A stretch of DNA of 64,000 bases from Chryseobacterium sp. G0162 (GTDB taxonomy: Bacteria > Bacteroidota > Bacteroidia > Flavobacteriales > Weeksellaceae), in NCBI RefSeq assembly GCF_003815715.1, contig NZ_CP033922.1, positions 372,001 through 436,000 of the forward strand, written 5' to 3'. Made by a program: the position numbers and the translations under genes. The first letter of the stretch is position 1; each line of letters starts with the position of its first letter. The notes under the pieces are model-generated. The model was not told where the DNA came from. It worked only from the letters and a program-made list of their open reading frames with translations, and did no database searches. Shown piece by piece: positions 17,965 through 26,851 of the stretch.

Positions 17965-18428
17965 ATTCTTAGTATTTTATAAGTTTTCTTTTTCGGCATT
18001 AACCAATACCCCTGAAACAAAAGTCTCAGAAAATATTAAAAAATGAATTAGCTAATGGATAATGGCAAGCTTTATGAACTGCTGCGGACCAGATGGTACT
18101 TTAACAGCTTTTGCTCTTTTCCATTTTTGAATGTTAGGATTTCTCTTTAATTGCCGTCATAGTCTGTAAATTTTAATCGTTATTAATACTTTGTTATTGT
18201 GTGATGGTAAAACAAATATAAAGCGGTTATTTATATTCAAAAAATTTTAAAGCACCAATCTGAAAAATTGTAGTAGTTCTACGACTTTTTGACAATAATT
18301 CCATCATTTTGGATATATTAAATCCAACAACTCCCTCTGTTTTAAAATAATACAAACAACACAATAAATTGATAAAAATCTTAAATTTTACACTAATAAG
18401 AGAAATAATCAACCTTTTTATCTTTATT
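17965..18428. other. Intergenic region with no credible gene
   Basis: About 460 nt of AT-rich sequence. A 77-codon frame on the minus strand (18227-18460) overlaps the terminator of the S41 peptidase gene and has low-complexity Ile/Phe/Lys content, so I do not accept it. I see no RNA gene. Confidence 0.5.
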
Positions 18429-18463
18429 AAAAAAAATAGTTGCAAATCAACCTTTTGCAACTA
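18429..18463 (-). terminator. Terminator of the S41 peptidase gene
   Basis: TAGTTGCAAA at 18437-18446 pairs perfectly with TTTGCAACTA at 18454-18463. On the minus strand it is followed by eight or more T. It begins 8 nt behind the stop codon of the S41 peptidase. Confidence 0.9.
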
Positions 18464-18471
18464 CTCTTCCT

Positions 18472-20247
18472 TTACTTATTAGTGGGTTTCTGAAGTTCCA
18501 GCACTTTTTTCAGATAAACATCAGACTGGTCCAAAAATTCCTGAAGGGTTGTCCGTATTTCATAATGAGGAATAATTCCCTGCCCTTTTTTCTGATCCGG
18601 AAGGTTTTGAGCATCCTGGATCACATGAACGATAGAGAAACCTGTTTGAATTCCTGTATTGGGAAGTTCATACACTAACGGAAGATGTCCATTATGTTCG
18701 TAATATCCACCAACCGTTTCTTTTCCAATCACAATCGCATTGGTATAAGATTTTATTAAAGAAGCTAAATGAGACGCAGCAGAAGCTACCCGTTGATCTA
18801 CCAGAAGATAAATCTGTCCTTTAAAAGTTCTTTCATTAGGTAAGATCGAAGTATTTTTGTCATCTGCCCAATAATATTTTCCCTGGACCTGTTTGGGATA
18901 AAGCTGTTTCAGATAAGCATTGATTCCATTTTTATCCTTTACTCCGTTGGAAAGAAAAAGAGGAGTAATCACCAGTTTTTCTTCCATAGGAACTTCATTG
19001 AACCAGGTATAGGCGTAATGACTGTCACGAAAAGGTCTTTGAGTAAGGTAAGAGAAAACTTTTTCATAAAGTGCTCCGGTTCCGCCGGTATTTCCTCTCA
19101 GGTCAATGATAAGATTTCCTACCTTCTCACGCTCCAGAGTATCCATCATCTGATTAAGGAAAACACTGAATTTTTGGTAAGCCGGATCTTCCTTACCTGT
19201 TGCAAAATCAAAACCTCTTACTGACAAACGGTACCTATTCTCACCTTCTTTGGTAAAACTGTATTTTTCAGCCATAAGCTTTTTATCAAGGGTAAGTGAA
19301 TGCCTTGATTCTTGGAGTTTTTTAAAATTCTCCAATGATATTCCCGACATGGTTACCTCATCAATCCGGCCATTCCATTGATACTTGATATCATATTGTT
19401 TATGAGTACCGAATTCTATATAAAATTTATCCAGCATTCCCCTTTCAAAACCTGTTGTTTCCCTATAAGGCATAGAATATCCATCAGAAAAATAATATTG
19501 GGAAAAACGATTAATTATCTCTTTTGCAGAGATGCCATTAATAGAAATAATTTCAGCAGCAAGTGGAATTTTATTATCCTTTGAATCCTGCAATAAACGA
19601 CCATCAATATTTTTCAGCGTGATGGGCAGATATTCCGGCCCTTGTGTTAAATAGTAAGATGCATGATTAGGAAGGTCTGTATAATTATGGCAGCTGCCTT
19701 CAAAGCCTGTAACTTTAGCGATTATCTTATAAAAATCAAAAATATTTTTACTGTTAGCGGCTGCTTCCTCTGCCTTTTGATAGATACTGTCTATCTGTTG
19801 TTTGCTTCTGTAAACATATAATCCCGAATTCGCCTGTTCTCTGATGGAGCGAAAAATACGCAAATCTTCTACAAACTGAGCTGGCGTGAACTGCCCATTC
19901 AGAATAGGAACATTTTTGGACTCAGTGATGGAAATTTTCGAGGCTTTACTTTTTTCAATATAAGATTTACCCCAAATCTTAATTTCATATTTCTTCCCTT
20001 TTTCAGGGGTATACAACAACCGTTCTATGCTTTTTATCCCTCTGGAATCATCTTGTTCCTTTATTTTTTTATTATCCATAAACAAAGCGACAGCAACATT
20101 GGCATCGCTTGACTGAACGGTTACCCATACCGGTTTCTGAGATTGTGGTGAATATTTTAGGGTATCTCCCGGTTTTAATTCAATATTACTCTGTGCATAT
20201 ACAGAATTTACCAGCAGTAATAAATGGATAATAAAAGGTTTGGTCAT
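18472..20247 (-). CDS. Exported S41-family serine peptidase
   Basis: The ATG at 20247 (MTKPFIIHLLLLVNSVYAQ) gives 591 residues with a signal peptide; the 605-residue frame adds a non-leader extension. After an N-terminal beta domain comes a helical hairpin and the S41 catalytic core: NLIIDLRGNTGG, LLVDQRVASAASH carrying the probable nucleophile Ser, and VIGKETVGG carrying the probable general-base Lys. A classical PDZ domain is not obvious, but the AAEIISINGISAKEII stretch could be a divergent one. Members cleave C-terminal tails or unknown peptides in the envelope. It has its own terminator and no operon partner. Confidence 0.85.
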   Translation of the reverse strand: MTKPFIIHLLLLVNSVYAQSNIELKPGDTLKYSPQSQKPVWVTVQSSDANVAVALFMDNKKIKEQDDSRGIKSIERLLYTPEKGKKYEIKIWGKSYIEKSKASKISITESKNVPILNGQFTPAQFVEDLRIFRSIREQANSGLYVYRSKQQIDSIYQKAEEAAANSKNIFDFYKIIAKVTGFEGSCHNYTDLPNHASYYLTQGPEYLPITLKNIDGRLLQDSKDNKIPLAAEIISINGISAKEIINRFSQYYFSDGYSMPYRETTGFERGMLDKFYIEFGTHKQYDIKYQWNGRIDEVTMSGISLENFKKLQESRHSLTLDKKLMAEKYSFTKEGENRYRLSVRGFDFATGKEDPAYQKFSVFLNQMMDTLEREKVGNLIIDLRGNTGGTGALYEKVFSYLTQRPFRDSHYAYTWFNEVPMEEKLVITPLFLSNGVKDKNGINAYLKQLYPKQVQGKYYWADDKNTSILPNERTFKGQIYLLVDQRVASAASHLASLIKSYTNAIVIGKETVGGYYEHNGHLPLVYELPNTGIQTGFSIVHVIQDAQNLPDQKKGQGIIPHYEIRTTLQEFLDQSDVYLKKVLELQKPTNK

Positions 20248-20323
20248 TATTAATTTTTGGATGGCAATATACAAATTAACCTTCACCATTTTAATGACCG
20301 TAAATCATTGATTGTATTGAGAA

Positions 20324-20827
20324 CTATAACTTAACACTCAAGTCCTGCACTTCTTCTGCTGAAAAGCCAAAAATCTGCGGGGTTTTAATATCTAAAAGAT
20401 TAAGATAAATATAGAGTTCGGCCCTGTGATGGATTTCATGCTCTACCATCGCTCTAAGCCATTTCCATATAGAAATTGGATTATTTCCGGGGGTCAGGCA
20501 TTTACGATTAAGATCCTCATCTGAAAGGCCTCTAATAATTTCCAGGGTCTGCCTATGCATTTCATTGAAAAAAAAGATGATATTTTCATACCCGTCCGCC
20601 AGCTCTTTTCCACATCCCGCATAAGCACTTTTTCTTCCTGAAATGGTTTCACCATACATATACCTTTCTATAGAAGCGATATGTCTTATCTGGTCCCCAA
20701 TAGTAAATTTCCCTGGTTTATAAGAAAAATCAAGATGTTCAGGGGGAACAATTTCAATAATCCGATGAGTTCTGGACCTGATTTTTTCATAATAATCAAT
20801 AAATGATGCTACAGAGGTAATTTCCAT
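20324..20827 (-). CDS. DinB-family metal-dependent hydrolase-like protein
   Basis: The 167-residue protein shows the four-helix DinB pattern, with probable metal-binding His in GDQIRHIASIERYMYG and EHEIHHRAELYIYL. The family includes thiol transferases (bacillithiol or mycothiol-linked) and many proteins of unknown use. Sequence alone does not give the substrate. It lies 76 nt upstream of the S41 peptidase on the same strand. Confidence 0.85.
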   Translation of the reverse strand: MEITSVASFIDYYEKIRSRTHRIIEIVPPEHLDFSYKPGKFTIGDQIRHIASIERYMYGETISGRKSAYAGCGKELADGYENIIFFFNEMHRQTLEIIRGLSDEDLNRKCLTPGNNPISIWKWLRAMVEHEIHHRAELYIYLNLLDIKTPQIFGFSAEEVQDLSVKL

Positions 20828-21010
20828 TTCAAAAGGTTTATAATCTTTAATAATTATGATTTTCCGTATGGTGAATATAAGAAATCCAGGGACATTTATT
20901 TCGTTTCATAACACATATTTACAAATCATATTAAAAAAATCCCTAATAAGTGATTACAAAACTTGCCAGCCTAACAAATAACAAATATTTTAGTTATTAA
21001 AAAATGAACA

Positions 21011-22159
21011 ATGATGAAAATATGGCTTTCTATCCTGCTTATTGGAATCAGTTTCAAAACGGTTGTGGCTCAGACTGTGAAAATTGATACTGAAAAACTG
21101 CTTGAATATTACGAAACTCAGCGCTACGCAGAGGCCGCTCAATACCTCCAAAGCCTCTACCCTACAGACACACAAGACGCAAAAGCATTAACTCAGATTG
21201 CTTATTGCCAGATGATGGCCGGTAAACTTCCGGATGCAGAAAAAAATTATATGAAAGTCAACACACTTCAGCCCAACACTATTCCGGTTCTCTTTAGTCT
21301 AGCCAGCATTAGTTCAAGAAGAGGAAATAGTGCGAATACAAAGACCTATCTTCAACAAATCATTCAACTAGACCGTAAAAACTTCAGTGCTTACAAACAA
21401 ATGGCGACGTATGCAGATACTCCCGAAGCAAAGCTTGAATACCTTAAAAAAGCCCATAGCCTGAATGCTACAGATCCAGATATCGCCTATGATCTGGCCA
21501 CCGTTTACAGCGGACTCAAACAATTTCAGCCTGCTTATGATGTATTGAAAACCGCCATCGCTGCTGATCCGGAAAATTTCACTTTACAACAGATTCAATT
21601 ACCGATCACCAACAGATTGGGAAAATATGAGGAAGTGATTGAAACAGGTGAGAAATTATTAAAGGTTCATGCAGATGCCAATATCATGAACGAAATGGGA
21701 CAGGCCTATTTTTATGTGAAGAATTACCAGCGATGCATTGACCTCTTTAAAATGCTGGAAGATATGGGAATGCAGAATGAAGGGATCTTATATTACATGG
21801 CTTTAAGTTACCGGGAACTGAAAGATTATGACAAGGCTGCTATCTATGCACAGAAAACAATTGATGAGGCCATTTCAGACCACACCACTCTTTATTATGC
21901 TGCACTGGCAGGGATTTACGAAGCTAAAAAACAGTACAACGATGCGGTAATAGCTTATAAAAGAGGTCTGACCTTTGGAAACAGCAATATTATTCATTAT
22001 CGTTTGGGACTTTTATATGATATTAACCTGAAGCAGCCTAAAAATGCAGTTACTTATTATCGTTTGTACCTCAAGAACATTCCGGATCAGGAAAAGGAAA
22101 AGGAAAAAGAACAGATTGCTTATGCCAGAGACAGGATTACTTTGCTTGCTGTAAAATAG
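21011..22159 (+). CDS. Exported TPR-repeat protein
   Basis: The 382-residue product has a signal peptide (MMKIWLSILLIGISFKTVVAQ), then about nine tetratricopeptide units across the rest, for example AYCQMMAGKLPDAEKNYMKV, ALSYRELKDYDKAAIYAQK and AALAGIYEAKKQYNDAVIAY. TPR arrays bind partner proteins, and an exported one would work in the periplasm or at the outer membrane. The partner is unknown. No co-directional neighbour is close. Confidence 0.85.
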   Translation: MMKIWLSILLIGISFKTVVAQTVKIDTEKLLEYYETQRYAEAAQYLQSLYPTDTQDAKALTQIAYCQMMAGKLPDAEKNYMKVNTLQPNTIPVLFSLASISSRRGNSANTKTYLQQIIQLDRKNFSAYKQMATYADTPEAKLEYLKKAHSLNATDPDIAYDLATVYSGLKQFQPAYDVLKTAIAADPENFTLQQIQLPITNRLGKYEEVIETGEKLLKVHADANIMNEMGQAYFYVKNYQRCIDLFKMLEDMGMQNEGILYYMALSYRELKDYDKAAIYAQKTIDEAISDHTTLYYAALAGIYEAKKQYNDAVIAYKRGLTFGNSNIIHYRLGLLYDINLKQPKNAVTYYRLYLKNIPDQEKEKEKEQIAYARDRITLLAVK

Positions 22160-22401
22160 GGTTTCAGATTAAAATAAAATGTAAAGACCAGCCTTAATAT
22201 ACCATTTTCAATTCGTCAAAATACTGGATTTCTGTACGGTTCAACAGTTTTTTGATTTTGAGAGTAGATTTACAGTTTTTTGTAACTTCTGAATTACAGC
22301 CGGTATTTGAAAATTTTCAATCAATTGTTCCTATACTTTCACACACTTAAGATCAGTAGGTGAAGTAAAATATTTATGATAATCCAGTTTTTGTATGCTC
22401 T

Positions 22402-22421
22402 TTTGTGACGATAGTCACAAA
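22402..22421. promoter_or_regulatory. Perfect CRP/FNR-type operator
   Basis: TTTGTGAC at 22402-22409 and GTCACAAA at 22414-22421 are perfect inverted arms around GATA. They contain TGTGA-N6-TCACA, the consensus bound by CRP-class regulators. The site ends 20 bp before the -7 element of the NTF2-like gene, where a CRP-family protein could act as an activator. No CRP/FNR gene is in the window. Confidence 0.7.
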
Positions 22422-22441
22422 GATAACTGCTCTTTATACAT

Positions 22442-22449
22442 TAATTTTG
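22442..22449 (+). promoter_or_regulatory. Bacteroidetes -7 promoter element (TAATTTTG)
   Basis: TAATTTTG fits the Bacteroidetes housekeeping consensus TAnnTTTG and lies 19 nt before the NTF2-like start codon. No good -33 TTTG is present at the usual spacing, which fits activator dependence on the CRP-type site just upstream. Confidence 0.55.
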
Positions 22450-22468
22450 CTTTTATAAAACAATCTAT

Positions 22469-22807
22469 ATGAGCAATATAAACCAAAATGTGGCAGAGCA
22501 ATTTATTCAGTACTTGAATGAAGAAGATTTCGATAAGGCAGAAAGCTGTCTTGATCCTGATTTTAAATTTATTGGAGTTTTGGGTACAAGAGAGAAAGCT
22601 TCAGTGTATATGAAAGACATGAGGGAGATGAAATTTAAATATCAGATGATAAAGACCTTTACAGCCGATGAAGATACTTGTCTCTGGTATACCATTGATA
22701 TGGGAAACAAGACTGTAGAGGCTTCAGGATGGTATCAAATCATTGAAGGAAAGATCCATTCCTTTAAAGTATTATTTGATCCAAGACCGCTGCTGAACGA
22801 TCAGTAA
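22469..22807 (+). CDS. SnoaL/NTF2-like fold protein, 112 aa
   Basis: The small cytoplasmic protein opens with an alpha-helical start (VAEQFIQYLNEEDFDKAESCLDPDFKFIG) and continues with the curved beta-sheet pattern of the SnoaL/nuclear-transport-factor-2 fold, ending LFDPRPLL. Members are small-molecule-binding enzymes or binding proteins. No catalytic dyad was assigned. It is a single gene under a probable CRP-type regulator. Confidence 0.75.
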   Translation: MSNINQNVAEQFIQYLNEEDFDKAESCLDPDFKFIGVLGTREKASVYMKDMREMKFKYQMIKTFTADEDTCLWYTIDMGNKTVEASGWYQIIEGKIHSFKVLFDPRPLLNDQ

Positions 22808-22924
22808 TCATCTTTCAAATAGCATATCAACCGTCAACCCTGTTCAAATAAATAGAATGAGATGGGTAATCATTATTCTGAATTAAAGATTTTGAATCCA
22901 GAGTAGGTATCAAATGGTTTATGG

Positions 22925-22942
22925 AACGGACTTTAGTCCGTT
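22925..22942. repeat. Short perfect palindrome (AACGGACT-TT-AGTCCGTT)
   Basis: Eight-bp arms with a TT loop, GC-rich against the AT-rich background, followed by TTCTTTG. It lies between the converging NTF2-like and DUF6624 genes. It could be a compact terminator or a dispersed REP-like intergenic repeat. Confidence 0.45.
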
Positions 22943-23030
22943 TCTTTGTAAATATAAGCTAATAAAGAGTAATCAAAAAATGCCCCAATACCTTTAAACT
23001 TGTTAAGTTTTGAACTTCGAATATTGAAAC

Positions 23031-23591
23031 TTATGTCCACCCCACTTTTTTTCTCCAGGATACATATTCCTGATCCCTTCCATCAATTTCCGGAATTTTT
23101 TCCGGATCAGGAATCTGATTTATTTCTTTTTCGGATAATGGCAGCAAATTCATTTCCTCCCGTTCTCTGTTCAGGTTTTCTTTATGTTCCACTGGAAATG
23201 GGATTCCTCCGGCAATAAGCTGAGTTCCATATTTTTGAGGTTTTCCCTGAAAAAACTGAATCCGGTCATACAAATAGGCTTTATTTTTTAGATTAATGTC
23301 ATGACTGTATTCCGACATCATCTTGTAACATTCCTTCATAAATTCTGGTTCACCAATGGAATGCTGAATAATAAGCCATGCAGCATCACTTGCTGTTGCC
23401 CCAACTTTTGAAATCGTTGGAAACCCTATTTTATCCATTATTTCCCGAAGTCTTTTAGCATTGGCTTTATGAATACGCTCCATTTCCGGATGATATCCTC
23501 CTGTTAACTTCCCTTCAGCAGATAGTTTTTCCCTTACTGCAAGATCATGTTCTGCAAGATCTATTAATTCTTTTTCAAATTTGAATTCCAT
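23031..23591 (-). CDS. DUF6624-type protein, 186 aa
   Basis: The soluble 186-residue product shows LDLAEHDLAVREKL-like N-terminal helices and the core GFPTISKVGATASDAAWLI plus IQHS, YLYDRIQFFQGKPQKYGTQ, typical of DUF6624 proteins. Their biochemical role is unknown. It is 72 nt downstream of the P-loop ATPase gene on the same strand and may be co-transcribed. No signal peptide. Confidence 0.75.
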   Translation of the reverse strand: MEFKFEKELIDLAEHDLAVREKLSAEGKLTGGYHPEMERIHKANAKRLREIMDKIGFPTISKVGATASDAAWLIIQHSIGEPEFMKECYKMMSEYSHDINLKNKAYLYDRIQFFQGKPQKYGTQLIAGGIPFPVEHKENLNREREEMNLLPLSEKEINQIPDPEKIPEIDGRDQEYVSWRKKVGWT

Positions 23592-23663
23592 TCTATTCTC
23601 AACTAAGGTTAGCGGTCTCTCAAAGCTACAAAAATGACTTTAAGAGATAAGCAACTTTGTATT

Positions 23664-24230
23664 TTATGAAATATTTTTAACAGTATCAAGAATAAACCTG
23701 ATTCGTTTTTCTACCGTTACTTTGGGAACTTCAATGAGATGATAGCCAAATTCCCGATAAGTTTTATCCATGCATTCAAAGGTATATTGAGCCACTTCCA
23801 GCGTTTGCTTTCTTTCCGGATCATTTTCATAGATTTCTTTCCAGGGCGGAAGGATAAAAACGTTGCCGTTATAGTTCATTTTACGGGCTGTAATTTCCAT
23901 TTCTTTGGGTACAGGAATCTTTTCCAGCTTCAGATAACCGATAGTATCTACTATTCCCCGATCGAAGAAAACAGGATCTGCACCAGCAATTGAATTCATT
24001 TTCTGAAAAGTTTTTACAGAAGCATCAAACATTAATTCAGCAAAAAGCTTTTTATTGAGCCATGGTAAACCTTCCCCATTGGAACTTTGCTGTTCTTTGA
24101 TAATTCTCCGCCCTTCTTCAGGTACGGTAGTGAAACCAATATCATCTAGCCTGTTCAGCAAGGTTGTTTTACCGGCTCCCGGACCTCCCGTGAGGATATA
24201 GAAGTTTTGAACGGTATTATTATTTTTCAT
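23664..24230 (-). CDS. AAA-type P-loop ATPase/kinase-like protein
   Basis: The 188-residue protein has a Walker A motif GGPGAGKTT at residues 15-23, then a PEEGRRIIKEQQ segment and a likely Walker B region VFFDRGIVDTIGYL. It ends with a helical lid (PPWKEIYENDPERKQT). This is the AAA_28 pattern, close to nucleoside or small-molecule kinases of the P-loop fold. The substrate is not known. It shares a minus-strand run with DUF6624. Confidence 0.82.
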   Translation of the reverse strand: MKNNNTVQNFYILTGGPGAGKTTLLNRLDDIGFTTVPEEGRRIIKEQQSSNGEGLPWLNKKLFAELMFDASVKTFQKMNSIAGADPVFFDRGIVDTIGYLKLEKIPVPKEMEITARKMNYNGNVFILPPWKEIYENDPERKQTLEVAQYTFECMDKTYREFGYHLIEVPKVTVEKRIRFILDTVKNIS

Positions 24231-24511
24231 TTTTCAAATTGTATTGGGTTTAATCATTAGTAAAGATCAACATTTGATAGGGAGATAAAATCAGAAAAAA
24301 GATCTTGCTTTACAAGTCTGTAGATACGAGGAGTGATAAAAAGTAAAATCAGGAAGAAGTGAATGTCCCAACAGACAATGGTTGTAGAAAATCAGAATAT
24401 TGTAGGGGTAATATTATAGTTCCAATAGAAACTCAATAAAACCTTGAATCTACCGGAGCTCCTACTTGTAAAGATAATTTATTTTTATGAAAATGAAAAC
24501 TGAAGGATTTA

Positions 24512-24868
24512 TTATTTCTTAGGTGGAAAAGTAATTCCCGCATCCTGAATCAGATCATACCCATACGTCATAATGGTTTCAATAACAGGAATTGCTTTTT
24601 TACCTTTCTCGGTAAGGCTGTACTCTACTTTTGGAGGAACAACAGGATATACTTCACGGTGAATCATTTCCTTGCTTTCCAGTTCCCGAAGCTGACTGGT
24701 CAACATTTTATCTGTGATATGAGGAATATCCTTTTTCAGCTCACTGAAACGAAGCGGCTTTTCTTGTAATCGCCACAAAATAGGCATCTTCCAGGTACCG
24801 CCAATATGACTTAAAGCAAATTCAATAGGCGTATAATACAATCTTTTATCATGGAAAAACTGAGGCAT
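24512..24868 (-). CDS. HxlR-family winged-helix regulator
   Basis: The 118-residue protein has the HxlR layout: ALSHIGGTWKMPILWRLQEKPLRFSELKKDI, then MLTSQLRELESKEMI and the wing VEYSLTEKGKKAIPV. It lacks the N-terminal Cys used by redox-sensing HxlR members, so it probably senses something else. Upstream of its start, ACTTTCTAA occurs twice 23 bp apart (24890-24898 and 24913-24921), suggesting autoregulation. The nearest gene is putP on the same strand about 250 nt downstream, so no target is obvious. Confidence 0.88.
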   Translation of the reverse strand: MPQFFHDKRLYYTPIEFALSHIGGTWKMPILWRLQEKPLRFSELKKDIPHITDKMLTSQLRELESKEMIHREVYPVVPPKVEYSLTEKGKKAIPVIETIMTYGYDLIQDAGITFPPKK

Positions 24869-24889
24869 ATTATTATTTTTTATCGTTAC

Positions 24890-24921
24890 ACTTTCTAAAA
24901 GGTACGTATATAACTTTCTAA
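24890..24921. promoter_or_regulatory. Direct repeat upstream of the HxlR gene
   Basis: ACTTTCTAA at 24890-24898 and again at 24913-24921, centre to centre 23 bp, about two helical turns. They lie just before the HxlR start codon and are a candidate autoregulatory site. Confidence 0.35.
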
Positions 24922-25046
24922 TAGTCTATTCTGCAAATTTGCACAAAAAATTATGAAATCGAAAAGCAATCTTTATGTGCTTGATAGGGAAGCTAAAAGA
25001 GGGAGCCTGGATGCTATTTTTCAGCCTGCAATTTCTAATAGACATA

Positions 25047-25079
25047 CAAAAACCCTCGCTTTGGCAAGGGTTTGTTTTT
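25047..25079. terminator. Bidirectional terminator behind putP
   Basis: AAACCCTCGC pairs with GCAAGGGTTT (one mismatch, loop TTTG), flanked by A-run and T-run. It is 37 nt behind the putP stop codon on the minus strand. Confidence 0.85.
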
Positions 25080-25115
25080 AGTATTGTATTTCAGTTAAAA
25101 TGATTGGACAGTTAT

Positions 25116-26612
25116 TTATTCCTGCATAATTTTTTTAACTTCATTAAATTCATTTTCAATGATCGTATCAGGCTTATAAGTTAATAAGGAAACGATAATA
25201 TTGGTGATTAAAGAAAGAATAAATCCAGGGATTATTTCATACCAGTCTTTCAACGGATGCTGAAGATATACCCATGCTAACACCGTAATTCCTCCAACCA
25301 GCATTCCGGCCAATCCTCCCTGCCATGTTGTTTTTTTCCATAAAAGAGACAATAAAATCAACGGCCCGAATGCAGAACCAAAACCTGCCCAGGCATTTCC
25401 TACCAGATTAAGGATACTGTCTTTAGGATCTAATGATAAAAGTACCGCAATAACGGCTACCAATAAAACGGAAAGTCTGCTGGCAACCAGAAGCTGCTTT
25501 GATGTTGCTTTTTTATTCAGGAACGCTTTATAAATATCCTCCGTTAAAGAGCTTGAAGTGACCAATAACTGAGAAGAAATAGTACTCATTACCGCTGCAA
25601 GAATCGCTGTCAACAGGAATCCTGCAATAAACGGATGGAATAAAACACGGGAAAAGTAAATAAAAATAGTTTCCGCCTCCGTTTTTGACCCATCGAACTT
25701 CATCATCGTTTCTATGTCAAACTTTTGCAGGTAAGCAATTCCTACCAATCCAATTGCTAAAGCTCCGGCCACAGTAAAAATCATCCAGGTAATCCCGATT
25801 CTTCTCGCTTTAACCAGGTCTTTTGGTTTATCAATAGCCATAAAACGAACCAAAATATGTGGTTGTCCACAATATCCTAATCCCCAAGCTAATAAAGATA
25901 CAATGCTCACTGTAGTGGTTCCTCTGAACAAATCCAGATAATTTGGGTCTTTAGCCTCAATGAGTGACAGGGTTTCACCTACTCCACCAATCTGAGTTAT
26001 AGCTACAATCGGTACAATCACTAAAGCCAATACCATGATGGTTCCTTGTACAAAGTCAGTAAGACTTACCGCCAGGAATCCGCCTAAGAAGGTGTATAAA
26101 ACTACAACTAAACTTGTTAAAAGCAATCCAACAGTATAATCCATCCCGAAAGCGGATTCAAAAAGTTTCCCACCGGACACCATTCCTGCTGAAGTGTAAA
26201 GGGTAAAAAATACCAGAATAAAAATAGAGGAAGTGATCTTCAGCAGATGGTTTTTATTTTTAAACCTGTTTTCAAAAAATACGGGTAATGTGATGGCATT
26301 TTGAGCAACTTCAGTATAGATCCTGAGCCTTGGTGCAACAATAATATAATTAAGAAACGCTCCAAGTGTTAACCCTATTGCGATCCATGAGCTGGAAATA
26401 CCGGACAGATACATCGCTCCCGGAACTCCCATCAGCAGCCAGCCACTCATATCGGCAGCGCCTGCTGACAGTGCTGTTACAGCTGCTCCCATTTTTCTTC
26501 CTCCAATTAAAAACTCCTCCGAGTTGCTTGTTGATTTTCTATAAGAATATATGCCTATACCTATCATCAATAACAGATACAACCCCACAGAAATCCCTTC
26601 GTATACTTGCAT
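25116..26612 (-). CDS. putP: Sodium/proline symporter
   Basis: The 498-residue, multi-helix protein matches the SSS-family proline transporter closely in length and in motifs: SEEFLIGGRKMGAAVTALSA, AADMSGWLLMGVPGA in the first helices, GLGYCGQPHILVRFMA, and TISSQLLVTSSSL near the sodium-binding helix. It imports L-proline with Na+ across the inner membrane. No proline dehydrogenase gene is adjacent, so the link to proline catabolism cannot be shown. Start ATG at 26612 is well supported by the family start. Confidence 0.92.
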   Translation of the reverse strand: MQVYEGISVGLYLLLMIGIGIYSYRKSTSNSEEFLIGGRKMGAAVTALSAGAADMSGWLLMGVPGAMYLSGISSSWIAIGLTLGAFLNYIIVAPRLRIYTEVAQNAITLPVFFENRFKNKNHLLKITSSIFILVFFTLYTSAGMVSGGKLFESAFGMDYTVGLLLTSLVVVLYTFLGGFLAVSLTDFVQGTIMVLALVIVPIVAITQIGGVGETLSLIEAKDPNYLDLFRGTTTVSIVSLLAWGLGYCGQPHILVRFMAIDKPKDLVKARRIGITWMIFTVAGALAIGLVGIAYLQKFDIETMMKFDGSKTEAETIFIYFSRVLFHPFIAGFLLTAILAAVMSTISSQLLVTSSSLTEDIYKAFLNKKATSKQLLVASRLSVLLVAVIAVLLSLDPKDSILNLVGNAWAGFGSAFGPLILLSLLWKKTTWQGGLAGMLVGGITVLAWVYLQHPLKDWYEIIPGFILSLITNIIVSLLTYKPDTIIENEFNEVKKIMQE

Positions 26613-26851
26613 ATTATTTTTTTATGAAGCCGAAGATAACCATTTTTTAAAAAATGAGAAGATTTTACCAACAAACAGCATTATACACCAAATACAAAAT
26701 CTCTACCTAATCAGCCTTAATTCCTCAGCAGGATCTTAAAAGCACCATGCACCTGTCATGGGCTCAATTGCTTTGGAATCTAAATACGTTGTTAAATAAT
26801 AATTATTTACATCTTCATAATACTTCATTTCTCTTCATTACGAATAATATT

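Larger units (their letters stand above)
22160..22468. other. Intergenic region holding a CRP-type site and promoter
   Basis: These 309 nt hold no gene I can see. The last 70 nt carry a perfect CRP-like palindrome (22402-22421) and a TAATTTTG promoter element (22442-22449) for the following gene. Confidence 0.6.

Noticed and set aside
18227..18460. 77-codon minus-strand frame
   Set aside because: Low-complexity AT-rich translation; overlaps the terminator of the S41 peptidase gene.
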